Below, one piece after another: positions 47,738 through 59,177 of a stretch of 64,000 bases of DNA (positions within the stretch are counted from its first letter, which is position 1; every line of letters begins with the position of its first letter). The DNA lies in the NCBI GenBank assembly GCA_025716815.1, contig JAIXMN010000014.1, forward strand, positions 434,001-498,000, given 5' to 3'. A model generated the notes under the pieces. The model saw only the letters and a list, made by a program, of their open reading frames with translations, did no database searches and was not told the origin of the DNA. A program made the translations under genes and the position numbers. The DNA is from Dichotomocladium elegans (lineage: Eukaryota; Mucoromycota; Mucoromycetes; Mucorales; Lichtheimiaceae).

Positions 47738-49199
47738 TTAGTGCTTTTTGATGTGGTTCCGAACAGGCCTAATGTAGCATATGGGACCAGCCCAGAGGAG
47801 CTCAAACTGCTGGTACTGCTTGTCGCCTTGCTTCATTAGTTGATGGACCCACTCGGCATATACTACAAAGTAATAAGCTCCGAGCCCTGTAGTTGTGTAT
47901 GCAGATAGCACGTAGCACATCAGTTTCCCGTTCGCTTGGCTGCGCCCGCATGCGCCACTACTTACCCGTGCCAATGTGCCACCAACCATGGAGCTATTGT
48001 TTAGAAGACAAAAAGTTCACCCCAAATGGAATCCAGGCATGAATAATCGAACTGTCACTCCCTTTTCTGAATGCACTTGCCTCGCTAATAGCACCAAGAG
48101 GGAGACCAACAACATGACGCCAATCACGTAAAGTAGAGCAGAATTGGTTATCAATGTTCCATATGATAAACGCGCCGCCAAAGCACAAGGCAGCGGTCCA
48201 CAGCAGACGGGTCATGGCCGGCTTCTCGTACTTGCTGAACACAGGTGGTAGCGTGTGGACAACATAGATGGATCGGAACACAATAGAAGCCACGAGCAGG
48301 CCATAGCAGACTTCATGATACACTGGATTGTTGATGATCAAATACGAATACGTCACAAAGGCGGCATAGCCCACCAAAAATAAAGGAAAGCCCAAACTAT
48401 ATCGTTTTTCCGGATAGATCTCGAAACTATGCGACCGCGTTTGATGAGCACCTGCTTCTCAAAAGAAAATAAAACGGGCTTACATATGCCAGACCATCAC
48501 GCAACCTGCGTAAATCACTGAAAGAATTTCGAATTAGCAAATATAATGTACGTTTCTCGAAACCAACTCACTCGGCAATTCATCCAGCAGCTGCATCTCA
48601 TACTGCAGGGTCATGTGAAAACACCAGCTATAAACGGATGTGAGTGAACCGCATGCATTTGATCTCTCCTCGTCTGATATCCGTCTACGCACGAGCCAAT
48701 TCCGACAAAAAGCACCGACAAGTGTGCAAGGACAAAAGACCAGGCAAAATTATTTTTTCGGGTGTTGTAGATACCGAAGATAGCAAGCAGAACTGTCCTG
48801 AGTGTATCAGTCTGCTATCCTACTTTTCCAAAGGGGCATACGAAGAGAAGCATATACCAAAGCCAACATTTGTCGTCGTCTAATAGACACCAATTTTTTC
48901 TTGCGTTAACTTATCAGCGGCAATAGGACTGTTCACCCGGGAAAGACCCACATTAAAGAACTCTGCAATATACGGCGAAATAATATAGTTCTCCTAAGCG
49001 CTGGTCAGTATAGCCAGAAATGACGTGAACATTCTTCAATGAAGCAGAAGCACGATCAATTGTACCTCGCACCAGTCAATGGTGGATGTTCTGCAAGCAG
49101 GAATAGAAAGCAAGGAATGAGTCGGATATTTTTGCGATCGCGAAAAGGGAACATGGGCAATACATACGGAATACCCCAATAGTAGTCTTCTTCAAGCAT
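47738..49199 (-). CDS. Alkaline ceramidase
   Basis: Nine exons: 49199-49168, 49090-49066, 48993-48952, 48814-48693, 48627-48572, 48517-48484, 48426-48081, 47993-47966 and 47886-47738, giving 277 residues. An ER/Golgi multispan hydrolase that cleaves ceramide to sphingoid base and fatty acid. Family signatures are complete: GIPTSTIDWCEENY and IAEFFN (calcium-site segment), SWCFHMTLQYEMQLLDELPM (Ser, zinc-binding His and Asp) and LHGWWHIGTG (two zinc-binding His). About seven hydrophobic spans. The junction between exons 3 and 4 (QTDTLRTV) is the least certain. Intron 7 has a GC donor (GCAAGT), required to join AISE to LHGWW. Exons as short as 25 nt make this gene hard for automatic callers. 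Confidence 0.9.
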
Positions 49200-49537
49200 A
49201 GCTGGGGGCGGGAATGATAAGAGCTTTCAACAAAGCGGAAAGTAGGGAGTGAAAGAAACGAAAGGAAGCGGCGTGGACGTACGCGCTTGAAAGACAAAAC
49301 TAAGAGTTGTATTGCCACATGTCTGAGAACCTTTAAAAACGGCTGTTTAGCTTCCGTCGGGGGAAAGTTCTTCCGTTCGATATGTGGAGTCTCGCAAGTC
49401 TCGTAGCCTCTCTGCCATACATTTCCTAACAACCCATGCTGTCGATGACGGCCTACAGTTTCGAGCTTTGATCGATAGGAAATGATGTTTAATACGTGAT
49501 GATCCAAATAGTAATATAGAAGGGGAGCGTTATTAAT
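49200..49537. other. Short spacer between two minus-strand genes
   Basis: About 340 bp between the ceramidase start and the Vps55 stop. The 143-codon frame crossing it (49076-49507 minus) includes ceramidase exons and has no independent support. Confidence 0.45.
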
Positions 49538-50081
49538 TCAGAAATCTTCGGTCTGATCCGTGAAAAAGTGCGTATAGGTGATGACTAGTAAGAATAAGTC
49601 AAGAAATGGACATCAGTCATCTTCCATCAGAAAGAACCGGGTGTTCAATAATCATTCCACACAAATACTTACTAGTTCCATACACCAATATACCACCAGT
49701 GATACTCATTACCATAGCAGGCACCGTAATCTAAAAATGAAAAGCTCTCGTTTGCTCGTGCTCATTCGCTCTTTTACTTTCAAACCTACAACGTCCGTGT
49801 GTGCAAGGACCAGCGGAAGACCTACAAGATAATAAGTCCACACACTCCGAACAGGCGAAAATGAAAATACTCTTACAGAATCCGGTAACTATGAACATGC
49901 CGGTAACAAAATGTCCTGCGTCTATGACTCCACTGTTGTAATCTGACATAATATCCTCGTCACCAGCACATCTACCACAGATGGCATTTGGAAGAGGAGC
50001 AAGAATATATGTTGCCACTGAATTTTTTTATGCGGATCAGCCGACTGATACGCACACACTTATCGGAAATACACGCACGCA

Positions 50082-50112
<31 letters not shown>

Positions 50113-50421
50113 GGATAGGAGGAGAGAGTGAAAGAGAAACAGGAGGAATGGCACAATATTATGCCGCAATACACGTACCGACGAGCAATGGCCACCAGTT
50201 GCTAGGCGAGAAAACAAGCCGTCCATTAGCCATTGACATTCTCGTATTCTTCCTCTTTATCTCTTTCTCTCTTTCCAACGCGTTCTGAAGTCAACTCACG
50301 AGTATAATGCACAGGACAAGATGACGAGCAAAAAGCCGATGGCCAGCACAAATGCCAAGCCAATAATGCTAGCAATAAGGGCACGTATTGAATAAAACGT
50401 TTTGATACACTCTTCCATCAT
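49538..50421 (-). CDS. VPS55: Vps55/LEPROT-family endosomal membrane protein
   Basis: Six exons, 50421-50300, 50201-50179, 50017-49877, 49821-49790, 49730-49673 and 49584-49538, giving 140 residues, the usual family length. Four membrane spans: IIGLAFVLAIGFLLVILSCA, then NWWPLLVVATYILAPLPN, then the signature AICGRCAGDEDIMSDYNSG and the spans GHFVTGMFIVTGF and MSITGGILVYG. It ends in a short acidic tail. Vps55 works with Vps68 in traffic from late endosome to vacuole. Two in-frame ATGs open the gene (50421 and 50418). All introns are GT-AG and phases close exactly. Confidence 0.95.
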
Positions 50422-51139
50422 TCTCGCGAATGCACGTACGCTATAGTCAAAAGTCAGTGAAGGCCAAGGCATTGATGTAGTTAAAAGAAGGAAAATTCCG
50501 TTCGTGCTTACTTCTGAGGCCAGCCATTTTGAACATGAAGGTTATTCAAGGAGGTATCGGTGGGCTGTGGTGCTTTCACAAAGTTTCGGATTAGGGAAGG
50601 ATAACCCGAAGCTGCGATTGAAGACAGCATTATTTTCATTGGTGGATCTTGGGGTTGCGTGGGGGGAGAGGGCGGAGGCGGTGTTCCGGCACCTTTATTT
50701 TCGACACTGAACGTATTTCATTCCAAGTTTGCGTCATGCGAACATGGATATCATGTCATCAGTATATAGTATTTGCGGGTTCAATAGAGATAATTTACCT
50801 GTTCGATACGCCGAGCCGTTTGCATCTCGTCGATGAACATACAGTGAAAGGATGTTGTGGGCCGATCGAGCCTATTACTCTGTTTGTCACACAGCAGACT
50901 GTATTGCTTAAATGATGCTCTCTTCCCATCTGACTCGTCTATATGGCACCTCTCCTCCACTCATCGAATGGAATTTTATCCAAGTATTGTGCTTATCATA
51001 TCTTAACCCTGCGATAACAGAACCGGAAATTTGTTTGGAGGGGGTTCGCAGGAGTCTGCCTTTGCGCTAGCAATTCATCCGTGACTTCTTGTCAAAAAGC
51101 TGCAGTTACTGCACCTTGCGTTTTGCAGACTTCCATATG
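50422..51139. other. Vps55 upstream region
   Basis: A likely 5' UTR intron acceptor (TATAG) lies just upstream of the Vps55 start. The remainder has no supported gene; frames at 50504-50915 carry no domain. Confidence 0.4.
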
Positions 51140-52620
51140 TCGGGTCATTTTCACCATCCTCTTGGTACTTTGCACGTCGGAGCCGTTCAGGAATTTCGCC
51201 ATTGAGCCGAAGTCTCAGGAGAGTGTGTCTGTAAATTGAGCACTGCCCGTCTCTCGGTTCCAAAGCCGCGATCGAGATAATCCTGTAACCTCTTCCATGG
51301 ACTCAAACAGCTTAGGTTTGTACACCTTAGAAGCCCGTGGAATTTAACTTCAGGACACTTTGCTCGCTGTCATGATCGCGTATTGGGGACAAGTTTGAAG
51401 ACTCTAGGCGGCTGGAGCACTCGGGGCAGGTCACGGAGGTGAGGTATTCGTCAAGAAAATAAACCCTAGACGCATGCCTCTTGAACATATCCCGCCTACG
51501 CTTGCCGAGGATGGGCTCATGGTAGCGGTCCATGGATGCAGTACAATTTCCCATGACAAGTAAGGTGCTCCTTCCGAAGCCGTGTCGTATCTTCCGGACT
51601 AATATAGCATCGGCCTCTCTCTGTTTGATATATGCAGAGAGACGCATTTTCCGATGGAGCGGATAATTGTGTACTTCATGATCAGTATATGGATACATTT
51701 TCGGGCTCGACGCTTTCCCCAGTTGCTCTTTGACGGCCTATACTTTCTGTGCATGGGTTTGCGTTGATACCATACAGTTAATAGTGGTACTGCCGTAAAA
51801 TCTGCTGAGAAATGACCATTCCCTTTGTCGAGCATCGACATAGAGCTTGTACCTGGTGGCATTGGCAATGCTGCGAATATCTGTGCAAGACTATCCTGAG
51901 CCTCGTGGATGGTGTTTTATCATCATAACGGTCCTTGGCGGTGTCACGTATCTGGCGAAAGCGCACATCCTTGTTTGTCGGGTCCGCTGGTTGCGGGTAT
52001 ACCGGAGTACTTTGGCGTGCTCGGGCGTGCTCAACTCATGAACCCCATAAAAAATATCGCGACAACCCAGATCAACGAAAGGACATTCTTCCTGAATGTC
52101 TTGTAACTCGTTGTATGGGACGTCGTGAATGTAGGAACAGTTTTCAGAGTGATCCTGCTTGCTCTGCTTCCTCTGAGTATATATGCTCCTCATAGTGTAG
52201 ACACCGAGCATGCTTTTGTCTCCGCAGCACTGTCATCGATGGTGGCCCCATCGGCGTCAGTCCGATTTCGTTTACGACTAAGGTCCCTCTTTGCGTCAGA
52301 GGTGTTTAGTATGATTGATATAGATACTTTATCCGTTGTACTGTTCCTAAGAACCTTCTGCCATACCTGGCCTGATATATACTGGCAGAGAATTTGCGTG
52401 TTAGTGTGCATGCGGGACAGCACCCAGGAAGTTCGGAGAGGGAAGAGCTGGATTGGCTTTGTCCCTCTTGCCTCTACGATTTTGCGGAACTCGTATAAAG
52501 CATGAGATGTTTCTCTGGAGATTTATTGGCGTCGCAGTGAATATCATTTTCTACGAATTCATAAAATGGCGCCATACGCTTGGAGGAACGGGCCTCCATA
52601 ACCTCTCCTCACAGACCTGA
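51140..52620 (-). pseudogene. Second Fanzor (TnpB-like) copy, heavily degraded
   Basis: Minus-strand fragments in the correct order for a Fanzor. KPIQLFPLRTSW lies at about 52440-52480. LCQYISGQVWQKVLRNSTTD follows at about 52340-52400. RuvC-I is FVDLGCRDIFYGVHE (Asp at 52071-52073), followed by VLRYTRNQRTRQT. The VMGNCTA...RYHEPI block (about 51510-51560) and RuvC-II LDEYLTS with CPEC (Glu at 51447-51449) come next. RuvC-III RLWNRE at 51251-51268 has Glu (GAG) where the catalytic Asp should be, then LRLRLNGEIPERLRRAK as in the first copy's GLREDGIIPARF. Multiple frameshifts and stops separate the blocks. N-terminal remains may reach about 53320 (a helical frame at 53091-53324). It cannot encode an active nuclease. 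Confidence 0.75.
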
Positions 52621-54909
52621 CGGAACGCATGTCGACCGTTGTTAATTAATCCCTTGCATAGATCTTCCTTCCGCCGGCAAATGTTCAACAGAACGTTGAT
52701 AGCGCGCCGGAAACACTTGTCAAATCGCAGGTTGGTTGTTAACTTTATAGGCGGTCAGGACTTCAGGGCTGACATCGGTCGCCACGTTAGACCTGTTGCG
52801 GTGTTGCTCAGACTCAACATCAGCAGACTTCGTGTATTCTTCAAGTTTGTATGTGTGAACGTCCTAATGGCCTTGTCGACGGCTTAACCTTCTCGTGCAT
52901 GTCCTTTCTCCCGGCCGGACTGAGAAATATTTTATAAAATGATGCTTGACCCGAGGAGCTAACTGGGACCGAAGTCGCGGTCGCGTTCCAGCTCGTGGAG
53001 GAGGATCCAACGTGTCAGCTGGTATGTGTGAGTGGTAAGAAAGTGGGTAATATGCACCAGCCTTTCCAGCGCCTCCTGGTACTCATGCTTTCACCCGACA
53101 GATCTCAAAGAGGTCTTGGTCACGCTGACCTTGCCTTCGGCCATTATCAATTTAATAGTGAGTTTGGCAAGTACGTACACGGCCGGGGATGTATCGAGTT
53201 CGAAGAGGAAGGCAAGGTAACTGATATATTCATTCAACTGTTTATGCGTTCCTTTGTCAATTTCTAACAGTGGCTCTGCGCAGCGCAGAGAAGAGACTGC
53301 TGTGATTACGTAAATAAGGCGCAAGAGGTATGCTGGATGGATCGAGGATCAAAAACAACGCAGCAGTATTCGCGTCTACCGATGCTGTTGCTGCCGGCCT
53401 GAGCTTCTCTTCAAAGCAGAAGCTGCCTGACAAATGATAACAGTCCTCCTGCTATTTTCTTGGAAGATAGTGTCTAAATCTCGTTCCCCTGGCTATAGAT
53501 TGCCAACGAAAAAAAATTCCACCAGTAATCTCTGCCTTCATCAAGCAATAGGTTGAGCAGTCTATATAATTGGAGCAATATCAAGCATATGATACTGATG
53601 AGTGAAATACCGTCCCAAGTAGAGTACTTGCAGTATTACTCAATGAAGACCTTTCTGCGCTGAAACTCCCGTCTATCATCATCAATGGAGGAAAGCCTTT
53701 GTTTGTGGGCTATAAACATGATGACTGACAATGTTGTTACTAACAAAGCACGTAATGGGAAGTCAGTGAACCACTAAGAAACACTGTCCTTGCTGCTGAC
53801 AATGATATGTTCTAAGTCGCGTAATGATTTCGATGCCTCTCTTGATGTCAGGATAACGAAAACGTGACCAGCAGCGGCTGGCAACAAACAAACGAACATG
53901 AAGATAAAATCATATTCCCGCAACAAAAAAAATCCAAGTAAAGCTGTGTTCTTGTATCATCGATAAGGGCATGGGTTGAATGCCATATTAAACCATGGAA
54001 GTATACCCATTCCCTGGCTTAACGGAGCATTTGTTAGTGGTGAATTCGTACAGGAATTATATGCCTGTGGAGCGCTGATGGGCTGATCAAACCGCTTATG
54101 TGCTTTGTGGCCGGGGCAATTGCTCTCAGCTGATGCCATTTCCTGATGCATCGGGTGCTCCCTATCATTGAATGTCAACAGCTTTTCATCCTATCTGGCA
54201 CATCGTAGCCAGTATTGATAACAGCGCAATATGACCGTAGCCTTGGGCATATCCAATCCATGATACGTCATCACCATTGGCGATGAGCCTCACCCAAGCT
54301 ATTTGGTTCGTGCTAACTGATTCCATAAACGTTCCTAAACAAACATGTTGTCCCGATTTTTCCTCGACCTTTCGAACAATATTTTAGTGTATTATGCCGC
54401 TTACGGACATTACCGATATTCCCAAGAGAGAAATAACAGAAACGCGAAGTCGACTGTTGTCGATGTCATCAGGGCATATTGTAATAATGGCCAAACAACG
54501 ACAAATTCTCGCTGGACGCCCAAACGTTTTCACAGACATCCTGCCTACTTCCAAGTTCGGCAAAGGCGCGGTTGTTGGTCGGGATGTTTTTGGCCAGACA
54601 GATTGGACACAGTGCCTTAAGAGGACGGCATAAGATACCATACCAATGAATAGGCGCGCTGGTGGAAAGAAAAGGCCCTGCATCAAAGGTCTTGACAATT
54701 ATTTTTATGTTCAAAGTTAACAGCGTCCCAACACTTGTCTTGCTCGCGCAAGTAGGTGAAGCTGCCAGGAACCACGCTGACTCCTAAAATTTCAAGCGTG
54801 ACTTACCGTGGCTTTTAAACAGTCAGACACACGCACACACAGCGGTCGGCCGCCATTACATTTTTTTCCAGGAAAGCTTGACGAGCATTCCGATCATTTC
54901 TTTCCAGTC
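52621..54909. other. Repeat debris and promoter side of RRP9
   Basis: 52621-53330 may contain more of the Fanzor N-terminus. 53330-54300 has only short frames. A 79-codon plus frame at 54394-54633 (ITDIPKREITETRSRLLSMS...) is compositionally protein-like but unrecognised, and may be another relic. An (ACAC) patch precedes the RRP9 start. Confidence 0.4.
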
Positions 54910-56791
54910 ATGCAGGATCCATTTTTCGCCACAGCTAAAAAGCGCAAACGTACCGGGACATCAGGTGCTTCAAAAGCTTCTACTCCATCCAGATCAGCCG
55001 CTGCCTCGAAACAGACCCGAAAACCCACAACAAAAGACAGTGACGTCGAAAGCGGCGACGAGTCCGATCGTTTCGATAATCTCGGCAGTGGAAGCGATTC
55101 TGAGTCGTCCGAGGAGGAGATTGAGGAAACTGCTGCTGAAAAACGTGTTCGTTTGGCCAAGGCGTATCTTGACAAGATCCAGGCAGGCCTTGAAGGTAGA
55201 GTCGCAAAAACGATTATCGACGCTCGCGCATGTACCTTGACACCCGCATCTTATTGTTTCTGTAGAGCAATATGACGGTTTTGATGCTGCTGATCTCGAT
55301 CGGGACTTGATCTCCGAGAGATTGAGAAAGGACGAAGTAAGACGAAATATGCGGTTCTTCCGAGATACGACTCGAGAATATCTAATTATGGTGTATAGGA
55401 CGAGATGGAAGGAAGAATGCACAGATTTGTTGCTGACCAAGTACGATAATAGTTGCATGCTGCTTATATACCCTCCAATTTATTTCAGCGATTTGACCTG
55501 TGTTCTGCTTTAGGTTGATGTCACGGCTATCGACGGCGACAAAGTTCAGAGCAGGCGTGGTCATCAACTTCCGGTCACAGCCATTGCGCTTGCAGAAAAC
55601 GGTTCTGTTTTTTATACAGCGTCAAAAGATTGCTCCATCATCAAGTGTAATTTGCAAGAGATGACTTCTATGCTTTCAAGCCATTGGCTAATCAACAATC
55701 TAACCTTCGCACAATAGGGGACGTAAAAACTTTGAAGAAGCTCCATGTTTTCCCAGGCGGTCGAAAGGGTGTTGAAGATTTTGTTGGTCATACTGATCAT
55801 ATCTTGTGCCTTGCAATCAGCTCGGATAACCAATATCTTGCTAGCGGTGGACGAGACAAGATCATTAATATTTGGTCTGTGAAGGATAATACTCATGTCG
55901 TCGCTTTCAAACAACACAAAGACACAGTATCGGTAATATACAAAGAGAGAAATCCGAGTGTTGGGATGCTGATTTAACCTATCGTTACAGGGTCTCGCCT
56001 TCCGTAAAGGCAAGAATCAGCTGTACTCTGCATCATGGGATCGTACCGTCAAGGTGTGGAACGTGGATGAGAGAGGTTACGTGGAAACGCTCTTTGGTCA
56101 CCAAGATCAAATTGCAGACATTGATACCCTTATTCGAGAACGGTGCGTTACCGTCGGCAGCCGAGATAAAACAGCAAGAATGTGGAAGATTGTCGAGGAA
56201 TCACAGCTTGTGTATCGCGGTGGCATTCAAAGCAAGCAAAAGATTGAGAATGGACGACCCCTCTATACTGAGGGGTCCTTGGATTGTATTGCGCAAGTGG
56301 AGGAGAGTATCTTTATCACAGGTGGTGACAGCGGGTATGTTGTAAGCAATCACTTGTGTCCAGCGAAAAGATATTGATCACTCTCTATTAGTGTGATTTC
56401 ATTATGGGATATCAATCGTAAGAAACCCATCTTTTCGCAAACCGAGGCCCACGGCATCAACACCACGCACAGTGAATCGGAAGGCGATATTAATACACCT
56501 TTTTGGATCACCGCAGTAGCATCATTGCGGTATTCTGATCTGTTCGTTTCCGGTTCGTGGGATGGCTTTGTTCGTTTTTGGAAAATCTCAAAAGACAAGA
56601 AGAATTTTGTCGAAATTGGCAAGATTGCCGTTGCTGGCGTCGTCAACAGTCTTGAGCTCAAGACTGTCTTCCCCTCAAACCGAACGTATCTTTTGGTTGG
56701 CGTGGGTCAGGAACTCAAAGGCGGCCGATGGCTTCGTTTGAAGGGCGTCAAAAATTGTACAAAGATATTAGAACTTCCTCATCTGAATTGA
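54910..56791 (+). CDS. RRP9: U3 snoRNP WD40 protein Rrp9 (U3-55K)
   Basis: Seven exons: 54910-55195, 55266-55336, 55399-55440, 55514-55646, 55718-55932, 55991-56334 and 56392-56791, giving 496 residues. The N-terminus is basic (DPFFATAKKRKR) then Ser/Asp/Glu-rich, followed by AAEKRVRLAKAYLDKIQ. A seven-bladed WD40 propeller follows: RRGHQLPVTAIAL, KDCSIIKW, GHTDHILCLAISSD, SGGRDKIINIW, SASWDRTVKVW, VGSRDKTARMW and SGSWDGFVRFW. The KLHVFPGGRKG linker and the C-terminal LLVGVGQELKGGRW block are specific to Rrp9. It binds the box B/C motif of U3 snoRNA in the small-subunit processome in the nucleolus. Start chosen at the first ATG (MQDPFF); the frame upstream has none. Confidence 0.94.
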
Positions 56792-59177
56792 GTTGCATAT
56801 TCCGCATTCATTCCATTTTCCACGCACGCAACACACATACAAGCACGCAACACACACACACACACATATATATATCACGCGCACAGACATCGCGTGAGCA
56901 CATACACCAGCACAACCGCCATGCACCCGCTCGCGCACTCGAACAGACACTTGTATACAACTTATATGCACGCACGCGTATATAATAAAACCTACGAATA
57001 AATTATCGAGAAAGATAACTGGATCTTATGAGCCACAGATGCGGTATCAAAAATTTCAACCAGATTGCAATTGCGCGCTTAGAGAAACAGATGAGACTCA
57101 TTTTCTTCTTTGCTCAGATATGCATAGTAGCATTTGAGATAGTGCGCTAAACATGAAACAAAAATGTATCGCAGGATGTTCAAAAATTAGTTTTTGCGGT
57201 CTTACCAAACCGTATTTATAGGAAGTAGACATGATGGCCGCTCGCATACGCATAAAAGCAACTGCCATGATAAAGACAAAGAGGACGATATCTCTAGGCA
57301 ATTCCACGAGTTATTATAATGTTTAACGGATCTAGACTAACAATTGAGAATCTGTCATCAGTCTCGTTCTCGCTGTTGTATGAATGCACTTGCCCACTTC
57401 CAAGATGCCACCGTCATAAACCATGGCATGCTGTACCAACTTGCTCTCCGGTTACCTCTGTGCCAGCAGCAATCTTTTGAGTCCGGGATAGATTCTACCT
57501 ACCTTCTCCTGGTCCTCGCAAGCAAGCGTGGAAGAGGTCAATGGGAGACGATAGCTATGCATTTCAAAAACACAGAGGGTATCAAGGGATTAGGAGCCGG
57601 AAGCCCACCCAAATATGGAGAGAGCACAACTGGCATTCACATGCTTCCTGTATCAACCATGACACAATGGGATTACAGCATCTAAAAGCGCGGCAGCTGA
57701 TGTTTACCACAAGAACCTCTTACGTAGTGCCTCTTGAACGACAATTGCCCCCATTTGTTTCTAGGCTGCTAGAGGGGTGGAACGGATTGCTGCAACGCGT
57801 GTATACAACGCACGTAGTCTTGTGTTTAGACAGCATACATATCGGTGTGCGATGGATTATGTACCCTCTGCAGATCCAACCCGATCCGTTGAATTCCGTG
57901 GCAAGATCAACATTTGGTGGGTGGTACTCGTACGTAAATCGATATTGCTATAATAATCAGATTTTTAAGGGCAACAGCACCGCCCGATCATGTTTTATAC
58001 ATATTGTTTTCATGGCGGGTGTGGCTATAGCGCTGACTGAGTGCTTCTGCTACGCTCCGTGTCGGTCCCCTTCTGGACTTCAGAGAATTCTGCTAGCTTG
58101 GGGGTGAACCCCCCCTGACCCCCCCCCGTGCGTGTCGCGGGAGGATGGGTCTTGGTTTTTATTGACGAAAAAGGAAAGGAAAGGAAAGGTAAAAGATCAT
58201 AGGGGAATGAGTGGAGGAAAAAGAGGGGTCATAAGTAAAAAGGAATGGTATGGGCATAATTAATGTTTACGCAGAGGTCGACTGGCTCTGGATACATCGC
58301 ATTCGCTGTTGCGGGGTGGGTGTTCAATGAAAAGGCTAGGAGGAAGCTTGCACTAGCACATCACATCACGATATATTGATAGGGACGAAGGTGCCAGCAT
58401 AAAAGGTGTAATGGTGATCTACTATACTGCGTGTGACCCACCCGTAACTAAGCCGCAATAAGTCAGCTCAATGTTCAGAATTTGCGGAACCACAGAATTG
58501 CAGGCAGGTGATGTCCCAAAAGTGAGCACCTACTTGTAAAAAGGACAAAAACATTGCTTCCAATCAGTGCGATGCATCCTTTGAGGGTGAGCATAAAGCA
58601 TAGCAGACGCCAGTCAAAGACAAGAGTTGTCTTTCATCCCTCCCACCCACCAAGAAGAATATGATCTTGGTTGAAATCTCGGAGGAGGCTCCACATGGTC
58701 GCGTGCTCTGTTTATTACAATCGGATATTGGTATGCCCGGTCTGTTTTACGATGGACACTGGCAGTATCAGATCAAGCTGTACTTATTAATCTCCGAGTG
58801 CCAAAAACACGACCCGTCGAACTTGCCGTTTTTAATCGCTATCGTACGTGGTGTTTTTGATCAGCTTGACTATTTTTCCTTTTTTGCCCATCTCATCCCT
58901 TTTGTTTTGTCTGATTTAAGAGAAAGATCCTTTTTTGTTTACGATCCTGCAATCTGGGAAACGTTGCTGTTATGTCATTGGTAGATGCTTAGAAATATAG
59001 GCAATAAGGCGTTGTTGTGTGTGGCACCGTATCCACAATACAGAATCGCGGCGTCCGTTGATAACGGAACCAAAGCAGGGACGTTTGAAATGTTCCGAGT
59101 AATTATTTAAAAAAAAGAGATCTTTGTTACTGCTTATCACACTTGCCACAACATATCTACTTATCTCCACGATCCCT
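56792..59177. other. Repeat-rich intergenic region with element debris
   Basis: (AC)n/(AT)n microsatellites at about 56836-56880. Around 57050-57120 a plus-strand CNCALRETDETHFLLC segment resembles the C-terminal Cys knuckle of retroelement polymerases. Frames at 57344-57685 and 57541-58107 may be parts of the same decayed element, ending in a strongly G/C-run segment (58104-58130). A (GAAAG)n patch lies at about 58167-58190. The frame at 58661-58984 is unsupported. No confident gene. Confidence 0.4.

Noticed and set aside
52125..52505. A 126-codon plus-strand frame
   Set aside because: It is antisense to recognisable Fanzor blocks on the minus strand.
58661..58984. A 107-codon plus-strand frame before the aminopeptidase gene
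   Set aside because: No known motif and no splice continuity into the signal-peptide exon; not enough support.
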